Below are positions 1 to 9,300 of a DNA stretch of 34,220 nt, piece by piece (positions within the stretch are counted from its first letter, which is position 1; each line of letters begins with the position of its first letter). A model generated the notes under the pieces. That model saw nothing but the letters and a program-made list of their open reading frames with translations. It made no database searches and was not told where the DNA came from. Both the position numbers and the translations under genes were made by a program. The stretch is taken from positions 63,756 to 97,975 of the forward strand of contig DLAA01000030.1 in NCBI GenBank assembly GCA_002493835.1, given 5' to 3'. The stretch comes from Lachnospiraceae bacterium UBA7060. GTDB taxonomy: Bacteria; Bacillota; Clostridia; Lachnospirales; Lachnospiraceae.

Positions 1-1515
1 CATAATTTTTTCCTGTGTCAATTCATCATGATTCAGCTCACCCGCAATCTGTCCCTCATTCAAAACATAAGTTCTGTCACATGTGCCGATGATCTCAGGC
101 ATCTCGGAAGAGATAATAATTACCGCCTTGCCCGCTTTCGCCAAATCATTTATGACACAGTAAATTTCATATTTTGCACCCACGTCGATACCACGTGTGG
201 GCTCATCCAGAATCAGCACATCCGGCTGCGTAAGCATCCACTTTGCCAAAACCACCTTCTGCTGATTACCGCCGGACAAAGAGCCAACCACCTGCTCGAT
301 GGAAGTCGCCTTGACATTAATCCTCTTTTTATATTCCTCCGCCGCGACAATCTCGTCATTACCATTGATAATACCATGTTTTGAGAAAAACTTCGGCCGC
401 GCGGCGATAGCCATGTTCTCTTTGATCTCTGCAATCAAATTTAAGCCGTACACTTTTCTGTCCTCGGACACATAGGCGAGCTTGCTGTTAATTGCCTGCT
501 TGACAGTTTTCATCTCCACTTCCTTGCCGTTGATCTTAACGGTTCCGGAAATTTTCTGCCCATAACTGTGTCCGAATATACTCATGGCAAATTCCGTACG
601 TCCAGCGCCCATCAACCCGGCAAGCCCCACTACCTCGCCCGCCTTCACGCTGATATTAATATCTTTCAAAATCTGACGTTCCGGATCGTCGGGATGATAA
701 ACATTCCAGTTTTTCACCTCAAAGATCGTGTCCCCAATCTTAACGCCCTCGCGGATCGGATAACGATTGGTCATCTCACGGCCTACCATACCCTTGATCA
801 CACGGTCCTCCGACATATCATCTTTACCCTTGATCAGAGTCTCGATCGTCTTGCCATCGCGGATGATTGTCACAGCGTCAGATACATATTCAATCTCATT
901 TAATTTGTGTGAGATAATAATACAGGTAATCCCCTGTTTCTTAAGCTCCAACATGATATCCAGAAGTTTCTTACTCTCCTCGTCGTTAAGTGCCGCTGTG
1001 GGCTCGTCGAGGATCAAAAGCTCCACCTTTTTGGCCATCGCTTTCGCAATCTCAATCAGCTGCTGTTTACCAACACCCAGTGAATTGACCGGTACATTCA
1101 CATTCTCATGCTCTAAGCCTACTCTCGCAAGCATTTCCTGCGCACGCTGTCTTGTCTTCGTCCAATCTATAACCCCTTTTGCCGCCAGCTGTTCGTTCCC
1201 CAGAAACACATTCTCTGCAACTGAGAGAAGCGGACTGAGTGCAAGCTCTTGGTGAATAATAACGATACCCTTCGCCTCACTGTCCTTCAGATTATGGAAT
1301 TTACAGACCTCCCCTTTGTACACAACATCACCGGAATATGTACCATGGGGCCAAACGCCCGAGAGAACGTTCATCAACGTGGATTTTCCCGCTCCATTCT
1401 CGCCACAAAGTGCATGGATCTCACCGCGTTTCACTTTCAGATTTACATCATCCAGCGCGCGTACACCTGAAAATTCCTTGACAATGTGGTTCATTTCCAA
1501 GATGTAATCCGACAT
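1..1515 (-). CDS. mmsA: Sugar ABC transporter ATP-binding protein, MmsA/XylG/GguA type (3' end cut by window)
   Basis: Cytoplasmic ATPase of a carbohydrate-uptake ABC transporter of the xylose/arabinose/multiple-sugar class, with two fused nucleotide-binding domains. The first half has Walker A GENGAGKST (about residues 36-44), an SLGVGKQQ signature and Walker B LLILDEPTAAL. The second half has the degenerate Walker A typical of the family (GLMGAGRTE), signature LSGGNQQK and Walker B VLILDEPTRGID. The start is the ATG at 1513-1515, preceded on the minus strand by AAGGGAG. 505 codons are visible without a stop, and the family is about 510 aa, so only a few C-terminal residues are missing. It lies 184 nt downstream of the ChvE-like binding protein on the same strand. 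A cognate permease (MmsB/GguB) is expected just outside the left edge. The family call is firm; the exact sugar is not known. Confidence 0.93.
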   Translation of the reverse strand, partial: MSDYILEMNHIVKEFSGVRALDDVNLKVKRGEIHALCGENGAGKSTLMNVLSGVWPHGTYSGDVVYKGEVCKFHNLKDSEAKGIVIIHQELALSPLLSVAENVFLGNEQLAAKGVIDWTKTRQRAQEMLARVGLEHENVNVPVNSLGVGKQQLIEIAKAMAKKVELLILDEPTAALNDEESKKLLDIMLELKKQGITCIIISHKLNEIEYVSDAVTIIRDGKTIETLIKGKDDMSEDRVIKGMVGREMTNRYPIREGVKIGDTIFEVKNWNVYHPDDPERQILKDINISVKAGEVVGLAGLMGAGRTEFAMSIFGHSYGQKISGTVKINGKEVEMKTVKQAINSKLAYVSEDRKVYGLNLIAEIKENMAIAARPKFFSKHGIINGNDEIVAAEEYKKRINVKATSIEQVVGSLSGGNQQKVVLAKWMLTQPDVLILDEPTRGIDVGAKYEIYCVINDLAKAGKAVIIISSEMPEIIGTCDRTYVLNEGQIAGELNHDELTQEKIM

Positions 1516-1652
1516 TTTCCCAACTCCCTTCTCTTTTATTGTCCAGTTCAAAGCCATGCAGATTCATACAACGCAGAATGCAGAAAACTAAGGTAAGCTA
1601 ACTACTTGGAAATAAATCTGTACGTCTTTGAACTGAGGTATGAATTTTAATA

Positions 1653-1680
1653 AGGGCGACAGCATAACTGCCGCCGCCCT
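1653..1680 (-). terminator. Intercistronic stem-loop between chvE-like and mmsA-like genes
   Basis: Read on the minus strand, 11 nt pair with 11 nt around a 6-nt loop (arms 1670-1680 and 1653-1663), using nine Watson-Crick and two G-U pairs. On the plus strand the two G-U positions are mismatches, so the structure is better as minus-strand RNA. It lies 20 nt after the binding-protein stop codon. The following bases are A/U-rich but lack a solid U run. It is therefore more likely a leaky attenuator or 3' stabiliser, which would keep the binding protein more abundant than the ATPase. That role is inferred. Confidence 0.55.
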
Positions 1681-1699
1681 CCAAAATACCCCTATAAAA

Positions 1700-2890
1700 T
1701 TACTCTGCCAACTGCTCCTCTGTGTAGTAACCACCGTCTACAATAATCTCTTTGTAGTTAGACTGATCTACTGCTACAGGTGTGCACAGATAAGAAGGAA
1801 CTACGATCTTACCGTTATTGTACTGCTCAGAGTCATTGATCTCAGGCTCTGCACCTTCAAGCACTGCCTGCACCATGGTAACACACTTCTCAGCCAGGAG
1901 ACGGGTATCCTTGTAGATGGACATTGTCTGCTTGCCGGAGATGATGTTCTTGGTAGCCATCAGCTCTGCGTCCTGACCGGTGATCATAGGCCAGTTTGCA
2001 TCTGTGTAACCAGCGCCCTCTAAAGCTGCCTTACAGCCGTATGCGAAACCGTCGAAAGCGGTCGCACAGATGTCAAGATCCTCATCAGCGTAGAAACCTG
2101 TCAGATAGTTCTCACAGTTCTGCTGAGCTGTCTCCTGGGACCATCTCAAGATACAAGTATCTTCAAATGAAGTTCTGCCAGACTTACATACCAGTGCGCC
2201 ATTGTCAAGATATGGCTGAAGGACTTCCATCAGACCATTATATAAGAACAGTGCATTGTTATCATCAGGGGAACCCATGAAGAACTCGATGGTCTTCGGG
2301 TCAGCAGGATCAAGACCCGCATTCTCCTCAATATACTTACCAATCGCTGTACCAACACCCTTGTTATCAAATGTTGCGTAGTAGGAAACTGCATCTGTAT
2401 CCATCAGCAGACGGTCGTAAGCGATGATCGGAATACCTGCATCCTTCGCCTGTGCCTCTACGTTCACCAGAGCGGAAGAGTCGATAGAAGCGATAACCAG
2501 GCAGTTCACGCCAGAAGCGATCATGTTCTCAATCTGGGAAACCTGCATCTGTACATCATCCTCTGCGTACTGAAGGTCTACCTCATAACCGAGCGCCTCA
2601 AGCTGAGCCTTCATGTTAGCACCATCGTTAATCCATCTCTCAGAAGACTGTGTGGGCATTGCCACGCCAACCTTTCCGCCGCCGGAAGTAGCTGCTGCTG
2701 CCTCATCTACTGCTGCATCAGCCGCATCTGCCGCGGGAGCTGCCTCTTCTGCTGCGGGTGCTGCCTCCTCAGCTGCAGGAGCCGCTGTCTCTGCCGGGGC
2801 TGCTGTCTCTGCTGATCCGCCGCCGCAGCCTACGAGCATAGAAGCTACCATAGCTACGCTCAAAAGTGTGCTTAAAACTTTCTTTTTCAT
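1700..2890 (-). CDS. chvE: ChvE-type multiple sugar-binding lipoprotein
   Basis: Extracytoplasmic solute-binding lipoprotein of a sugar ABC transporter, 396 aa. The chosen start (ATG 2888-2890) follows AAGGGAGG by 8 nt and gives a lipoprotein signal peptide, MKKKVLSTLL... with lipobox LVGC (Cys22). An upstream in-frame start at 2968 would spoil this signal. Residues about 25-65 form an Ala/Pro/Glu-rich linker. The mature fold starts near VGVAMPTQSSERW and is a type I periplasmic-binding protein of the LacI/RbsB superfamily. Segments such as YAEDDVQMQVSQIENMI, VIIASID-like, IPIIAYDRLL and ITGQDAEL resemble ChvE, the sugar receptor that pairs with GguA/MmsA and GguB. The adjacent MmsA-like ATPase supports this. 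Likely ligands are L-arabinose, xylose, galactose or similar; the sequence does not decide. It is transcribed from a consensus promoter at 3095-3123 with a leader of about 200 nt. Confidence 0.92.
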   Translation of the reverse strand: MKKKVLSTLLSVAMVASMLVGCGGGSAETAAPAETAAPAAEEAAPAAEEAAPAADAADAAVDEAAAATSGGGKVGVAMPTQSSERWINDGANMKAQLEALGYEVDLQYAEDDVQMQVSQIENMIASGVNCLVIASIDSSALVNVEAQAKDAGIPIIAYDRLLMDTDAVSYYATFDNKGVGTAIGKYIEENAGLDPADPKTIEFFMGSPDDNNALFLYNGLMEVLQPYLDNGALVCKSGRTSFEDTCILRWSQETAQQNCENYLTGFYADEDLDICATAFDGFAYGCKAALEGAGYTDANWPMITGQDAELMATKNIISGKQTMSIYKDTRLLAEKCVTMVQAVLEGAEPEINDSEQYNNGKIVVPSYLCTPVAVDQSNYKEIIVDGGYYTEEQLAE

Positions 2891-2930
2891 TGCTTTATCC
2901 TCCCTTAAATAAAATTGTTTTGCACAGTTG

Positions 2931-2971
2931 ACTTGTATACATGTGCCGATAAGTTGTATTCTATACAAATT
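2931..2971. promoter_or_regulatory. Operator block 1 (AraR-like half-sites) in chvE leader
   Basis: Contains the near-palindrome ACTTGTATACATGT (2931-2944) and the perfect 6-3-6 palindrome TTGTATTCTATACAA (2954-2968). The same arrangement recurs at 3141-3177 with one base less between the parts. TTGTAY/RTACAA half-sites resemble the Bacillus AraR operator (ATTTGTACGTACAAAT), but the spacing differs. The block lies about 120-155 nt downstream of the predicted chvE transcription start. TAGAAT inside the block, read on the minus strand, could also act as a weak -10. Confidence 0.6.
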
Positions 2972-3094
2972 GCCATTTTTTGAAATTTATTCAATTCCTT
3001 GGCTAATCTGCAATTGGAACATTTTTCTTAATCGAGACTAAATTTGCAAGCAGTTCTGTGCACTTTGCCCACCATTTTTTCAGGTGACATATCC

Positions 3095-3123
3095 ATTATA
3101 TATATCCGACGGAATATTGTCAA
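3095..3123 (-). promoter_or_regulatory. Consensus sigma-A promoter for chvE-mmsA
   Basis: On the minus strand TTGACA (3118-3123) and TATAAT (3095-3100) are separated by exactly 17 nt (3101-3117), a full match to the housekeeping consensus. The predicted start is near 3088, leaving about 200 nt of leader before the chvE ATG. It is bracketed by operator block 2 just upstream and operator block 1 in the leader, so a strong promoter held off by repression is the natural reading. Confidence 0.8.
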
Positions 3124-3140
3124 TCTTTTTATTTTAGTTT

Positions 3141-3177
3141 TGCATACATGTTTTATAAGTTGTATTGTGTACAAGTT
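3141..3177. promoter_or_regulatory. Operator block 2 (copy of block 1) upstream of chvE promoter
   Basis: TGCATACATGT (3141-3151) is followed by TTGTATTGTGTACAA (3160-3174), a 6-3-6 palindrome with one mismatch. It repeats block 1 in the same order and orientation. The centres of the 6-3-6 palindromes lie 206 bp apart (2961 and 3167). The block sits directly upstream of the chvE -35 box. It also overlaps a plus-strand promoter-like pair, TTGCAT (3140-3145), 17 nt, TATTGT (3163-3168). Confidence 0.6.
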
Positions 3178-3298
3178 ATCGTCTATCACTTTGCCGGAAA
3201 ACAAAAGCTACAGTTACAAGGAAAAGCTGTGCTCCCCTTTGGATGGATCTCCGATAAGACAACGGCCCCGGGATATACTCCCGGAGCCGCCTCTTTTT
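3175..3298 (+). ncRNA. Possible short plus-strand transcript between operator block 2 and terminator
   Basis: A plus-strand promoter-like pair (TTGCAT 3140-3145, 17-nt spacer, TATTGT 3163-3168) is followed about 120 nt later by a plus-strand intrinsic terminator. No convincing coding sequence lies between them: the longest plus-strand frame spans the region with no clear ribosome site and no recognisable protein. If real, this RNA would be divergent from chvE and under the same operator. The -10 matches only four of six consensus bases, so this is tentative. Confidence 0.25.
3263..3298 (+). terminator. GC-rich hairpin with plus-strand U-run
   Basis: Arms 3263-3273 and 3279-3289 (11 nt, one internal mismatch on the plus strand, a G-U pair on the minus strand) enclose a 5-nt loop. 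On the plus strand the hairpin is followed by CC and then TCTTTTT, a normal intrinsic terminator. Read on the minus strand it follows the stop of the giant gene by about 90 nt but lacks a U-run. It may terminate the giant gene, or a plus-strand transcript started near 3175, or both. Confidence 0.6.
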
Positions 3299-3380
3299 CG
3301 CTTTCTCAATCAGGGCACTGTCGCTTCTGCATTGTCCTCTGTGGGACAACCATCGCTGCCTCCATCAACCCATCGGTTAC

Positions 3381-6300
3381 TTAATTATTATTCCATGGCT
3401 CATAGCCTTTCCCCACCTGCACATTGAAGGAACATGTATAGTAATTACTGTAACTCATGCTTTTCAAATACACCACTTGACCTTTCGAAAGGTTATAATT
3501 GATTGCAAAATTATTATAGCCAGGACCACTGTTACTATCATAAGTAAGGCTATTATAATCATAGCTAGTGTCGTGCTGCAGGCAAGTATCAGCATCAACC
3601 TTATCAATGTCATACAAAACACCATAGGTAGAAATGTATCCGTATGAGTCACTATCGTTCTTGTCTGACCAGAATGTATATTCGCCATCCTCCGGCACTG
3701 TGAAAACAAACCCGTCCGCAGCAGCCTGCCCGTCCGGCGCATCATTATAACCAACCACAGATGCCGTCATAGGCTGATCTAACGTAAGTTCTTTCACTTC
3801 TCTCGTCAGTGCAGCGCTGAGTGTCAGGTTCGTCTCACTATCCGCCTTCATATTCCAGACGATCGTCTGACCCTTCTGCAGCAGCAATTTCTTTGAAAGA
3901 CTGTCTCCGTTATTGACAAATACCTCATCATCTGCATTTTGGGTGTTTCCACCTGCATACGCTCCATTTTTATACACCTCGAAAGTGACATCTGCTGACA
4001 GCGTCTCTGTTGTGAATGTGTAAATTCCTGTTGCATTCGCCGTAAATGTGACTTTCGTTCCCTCTGCCTTAACAGCAACAGGCGCTCCGGCCTCACCAGC
4101 CTTGATTTCCGTCATACCCGTGTCCAGCGCGCCGCTGCATGCCGCTGTCATCTCCTGTCCAGAATGGTTGACCGGATTCACATACACGGTCTGTCCAGCC
4201 TTCAAAAGAATACCGACAGAAATCACAGCCTTTGTCTCCACAGTCACTGCGGTGCTGCTCTGCGCCAAGGGTGACTCGTAATTCTCTATATCAGATATCC
4301 TGTTCCAGATCTTGAGCTCTGCATCTGCGGCTTTTGCCTGATCCACTGTCAGCGTAAATTTATATGCCCCAGCGGCAGGAGCCGTAAACTGATAAAGTGT
4401 ATCGCTTCCATTAGGGATCGCTTTATCTCCTGTCACTGTCGACAGATCAGCCGGCGTGATATCCTCTGCCTTTACTGTGAGCTTCGCCTCAGCGGTTCCG
4501 TTGTTTGTAATCTTCAGAGTTACTACATCTTTCTGTTTTAACTCCAGCTTCTCGGAAAACTTGTTTGAGCTTATATAAGCTTTTTCCTCGCCATTTACTT
4601 CTATAGAACCCGAAACATTATAATTTTCTGTATCCGCCGTAGAAGAGAACGCATAACGTCCATCCTTCTCGATCGTATACACCAGATACTTCGCATCGTC
4701 CGCCGCAAGTGTTATCTCCTTCGGCGTGCCAACGGAACCGTCCTCACTGATCTTTACCGTTTCCAACGTATAGGTTTCCCCATCTTTCAGGGATTTTGTC
4801 TTCAACCACACGCTGTTTTCTGCTGCCACGCTATAGTCTATTGCCGTTCCGCTCATATCGGCGCCTGAGGTGCCATTGCCTATCGCAGCATTTTCATTTG
4901 CGTAGAGATACAGTGTCTGCTTCTTGTTCGCACTGTCAGACAGGGTAAACTGATAGTAACCACTCTCCGCAGCTGTAAACTGGATGATTTCATTTCTCCC
5001 CTGACCTGTCACTGTCAGCGGTCTGCCCGCTTCCACTGTCTCAATGCCCTGTTCCATCTCAATGCCTACATAATATGCGCCGTTGATCGCCATCAAATAT
5101 AGGTAATTGTAGCTGTCGCCATCCGATACTCTGGTCCTAAGACGAACTGTCTGATCTTTCTTCAGCCAGCCGAGATCTGCAGCACCATCGAAATATCCAA
5201 CATTCACCTTTTCCCACTTCCACTCTCCCGGGGCTGCTTCAGACAGCTTATCAAGCTTTACATTATCATGAGATCCATCTCTTGTTGCCCAGAATGTATA
5301 CTTACCAGTCTCCGGCACTGTAAAACTAAAGTAGTTGTATGTCGACGCCAAAACCTTTCTCGGATCGCCCACACTCAGAGGCAGATAGTCTGGTCTCTCT
5401 TCTGTAATACCGCCCTGCACATTGGGAGCATCATAATCTGACGGCTCATTGTCGCCGTAATAGCGGTACGTATTATTACTATTCTTATAGGCGTCGCCAA
5501 CCGGTATGACAGTGATATGATATCTTGCAACCGCCTTGCCTAAAATCTTTGATGTCACTTCCAAAGTGGTATTGCCGGCTTTCAGACCATTCAAGGTGAT
5601 GCAGTAGGTCCCTGCAGCAGCCTTAACGCTTGCCACCTTTTTATCTCCGATGGTCCACACTAGCGTGTCGTTGACACGTCCGCGGTTGGATGCCTTCGCT
5701 GTCAGCGTATAAGAGTTGCCTGACAATATGGATAGAGTATTATCCGCGTTCGGGAGACTACCAGAAGTCTCCGACACATCAATCTCCATACCGCCAAATA
5801 CTTTGTGCAAAATATATTTACCATCTTCTGCTTCATACCAATAATCCCCAAGCGGAGTAGTCGTTGCAGGTATCTTCGTTGTTTTCACCTTGGCAGCTGC
5901 CGGCTTTGACAAAATAGCGTCATACAACGCAGTGACTGTAACGGTGTACTGACTGTCCTTCGCAAGTTTGGCTCTCACTTGTCCGCTCGCTTCCACATCG
6001 CGCTTAATCGTTTCTGCGGAAATGCGGTAAGTGTCCTTCACCGCCTTGCCGGATACTTCATCCAGCTTCTCGATATCGTAATTTTCATATGTCTTATCAA
6101 AGATTTTCACCTTACTCGAATCTGTGATTTCTACTCGGAAACGATCCGCACCGCCCACATAGGTAAATAGCAGTCCGAAGCGGTCATGCATTACATCGCA
6201 TGCCTTCAGGCCCTTAACAGGCTCTAAGGCTTTCGATGTGAATGTAATATTGACTGTCGCCTTATCCGGATAATTTTTAGCTACATTTTCGTCTGTCAAA

Positions 6301-9300
6301 GCCAGCTCCATGGTACCGCCCTCTTTGACCGCACGAATAATGTATTCACCATTATCATCCTTATCCAGCTCAAACCACTCTTCCTTCGCCTTCACAGCAT
6401 CTTTTAACACACGGTCAACCGTGATATCCGGATAGCGGTAACCGGTCAGCTTCTTGCCTCCTGCCGTATAACTGTAAAGTTCCTGGCTGTTCAGTTTCAT
6501 CTCCTGGCCCACTGACAATGTCACCGATTTCTTTTTCGCCGTCACAGCGTCCACATCTGCTATGACTTTAATCCCAATGCCGGCCGTGTCGCCTGTGTTG
6601 GTATTCCTCACATAAACCCAAATATAATCCTCAATGTCTACCCCTGTAAGTTTGATCTTGCCCTTCTTATCTATGCTCACATAGTCATTTTTCTGTGCAC
6701 GTACGGATCTGCCCGTCTTTTTATCCACAGCCTCGACATAGTACTCCAGCTTTGGCTCTTCATAGATGTCTGAGAGCTTTTTGCCGTCTACTTCCTTGTT
6801 CTTAAGCGGAAGTTCTGTCCATATCCCATCATTGCTGTCTGCCGTATTATCCATCTCGCTGTGCCAGAAAAGTCCTAATGTCTTACTGTCAATTCCCTTG
6901 GAGAGCTTGGAAAAATCTACCCGATAGTAACGGTCACCCTCATAGAATTTTGACATATTCTCTGCATTGTCATATTCTGTCACATCCGTAATACCGTCAA
7001 CCGTCTCATCCAGCTTGAGATCAAGCCCAATCGTCTCAGCCTTCAGTGTCTTGAAGCTGACTGCAGTTCCGGCCGCACTCTCATCGACAGTTTCCTGTGT
7101 GATAGTGATCTGGCTTCCGTTGGACAGCTTCCACGTCTTTGCCGCGCATACGTTCCTGACATATAACGTATACTGCCCTGTCGGATCCAGTCCTTTCAGA
7201 ACCGCCGTATTTCCTCCCTTCATTCCTCTGTAGGCTTCATCTGCACTGTCCAGATAAACCGGCGCAATGGCAAACGTATTTTTCCACTGGTTCTTATTGC
7301 CGCGAAGCTTCTTTACTTCAGTTTCAATTGCATCTGCATTCTTTAAATCAGAATGTTTGTCGTTATCTACAACATAGATCTCACGGCGGTACCCATCAAC
7401 CGGTGTATCATAGTTTACTACCACGTAGTTATCGTACGCACTTACCGTCACAGGCTTAGGAGCCGTCACAGGCGCCGCCTCAATCGTCACCTTCGCTTCC
7501 TTAACCCCTTTGCCTGTAAGAGGCACCATTTTACCCGTCTCATCCATATGCTGTGGATACACGGTAATATCCGCCTTACCCCTCTTCAAAGCTGTCACCC
7601 AGCCATATTCATTGACATGAATGATCGTGTCGTCGCTGCTCTTATAGCCGAGGCTGATAATATCAGACATCTGCGCTTTTGTAATCTTTACATCCAATTG
7701 TTGGGAAGAACCAAGCGCCAGCTTCTTCGGTGCGTCATTGAACGCCAGCGACTTCGGCGCCACAGCATCCTCCAGATTGCCAAGCAGATTCTCCTCCGTA
7801 AAGTTCAGGGTAAAGTCTTCGGTATACTTATCTTCCCAGCGGACCGTGAAGGTAGGCGCCCCTTTTGCCGCATCAAACAGCACGACAAACGAATCTGTGT
7901 ATTCAGCCATCACTCTGCCGCCGGCTTTCTCTACCTCGTTCCAATACAGCGCCATATCGGGAAGCTGCCTGTCAAATTCTTCGGGTGCATAAATCCGGAA
8001 TGCTGCGAGGTTGCCTGTCATATTGACAGCGTCCCCGTTCGCATCCTCGCCCGCATACGATTCATAACCGATCCCTTCCAGAATGTCCACTTTCTGGGAT
8101 ATATTGTCCTTCGCATCTCTAGTAACCACAGGCTCCGCAGTCTGCAGAGATTTCACTGCAGTACCAAAATTAGTTGACACGATCCTTGCCGGCGCCGTAA
8201 CAACCTTAAATTCGCTTATCGCTTCCGCCGAAGCCACCCTATAGTTTCGTGCAAAATCAACATAGACTACTTTCCCATCAGCTCCTACATAATAACCCCA
8301 ACTGTTCCACTGACTGTACTCATGGTCGAACCACAATTCATAAGTCTTGTTTCTGTGAAGAATAGAAGCCCTTTCCTTGCTGCCTTTTTCACACACATAG
8401 AAACCTATTCCTTCAGATCCATTCTCCCATGCACTTCCGTTAGTAAATGCTATCTCCTGCTCCGGCACAGCCCCTGTCACTTTGGCCTCAGCGGTGGCTT
8501 CTTCCAGAAGACCGGTATTGTCCAAATACCCCGCCTCATAGGTATCCTGTACCTTGGTCTCCACCTTGATCTCACGAGGTGTAATCTTTACGGTACCAAT
8601 CTTCACTTCCACAGCCTTACCGTCAGCATCTGTAAAAGGCGCATACTCTTCGCTTCCCTCAAAGCACAGATACAGATCATATTCGCCTGCATCCTTCACG
8701 TCCTCCAGCAACGGTTCCCCGTAGTCGCTGTAATCAGTCAATTCATAGCACCTGAGCTCTGCGCCAATCGCTTCCGCGGTTACCTCCTGTCCGTCCGCCT
8801 TTGTGATCTTATAGGAGGACGCTACCTGCGCGGTGATTTCTTCCTGTGTGAACGTTTTCCCGTCATATATCTTTTCCAATGTCGCCGGTGTCGCCGTCGC
8901 AGCGGGTGTCAGCTTAGCTGTCCCGACAGGATTAACCGTGAGAGGAACGCTCGTACCCAGCGGTGTCCATTTATCCGACAAGAAAGTCTTCCCATTGACA
9001 TCTGTCGATTCTTTATCATGTTTCTTCGTTGTGAAATTGGGATTAGTAATAAAAGCAGCATCTTCTCTGTACCAATACCCTATTTCACCAGAGGCCTGAA
9101 TCTGATAGCTCTTTGTTGAAGCAGCGTCAAATTCTGCTTCTCCCTCTGCGTAATCATCTTCCCTGTACGACTTTTCGTCAACCTGCTCAGAGCCTTCCAG
9201 CTTCGTCTGCTCCACAACCTCCCAGATAGGCCTATACGCTTCCATGCCCGCTGGCATCTGAGGAGAAATATCATACGCAATCTCTTCGTCCTCGAAGAAC

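Noticed and set aside
767..1255. Plus-strand open frame of 162 codons opposite the MmsA-like ATPase
   Set aside because: The minus frame encodes clear ABC motifs through this region. The plus frame has no recognisable protein features.
7353..8177. Long plus-strand open frame (274 codons) inside the giant gene
   Set aside because: It runs antisense to a continuous 2734-codon gene. The translation is rich in Arg, His, Cys and Ile with no domain and no ribosome site. The similar frames at 8322-9119 and 9909-10418 were rejected for the same reason.
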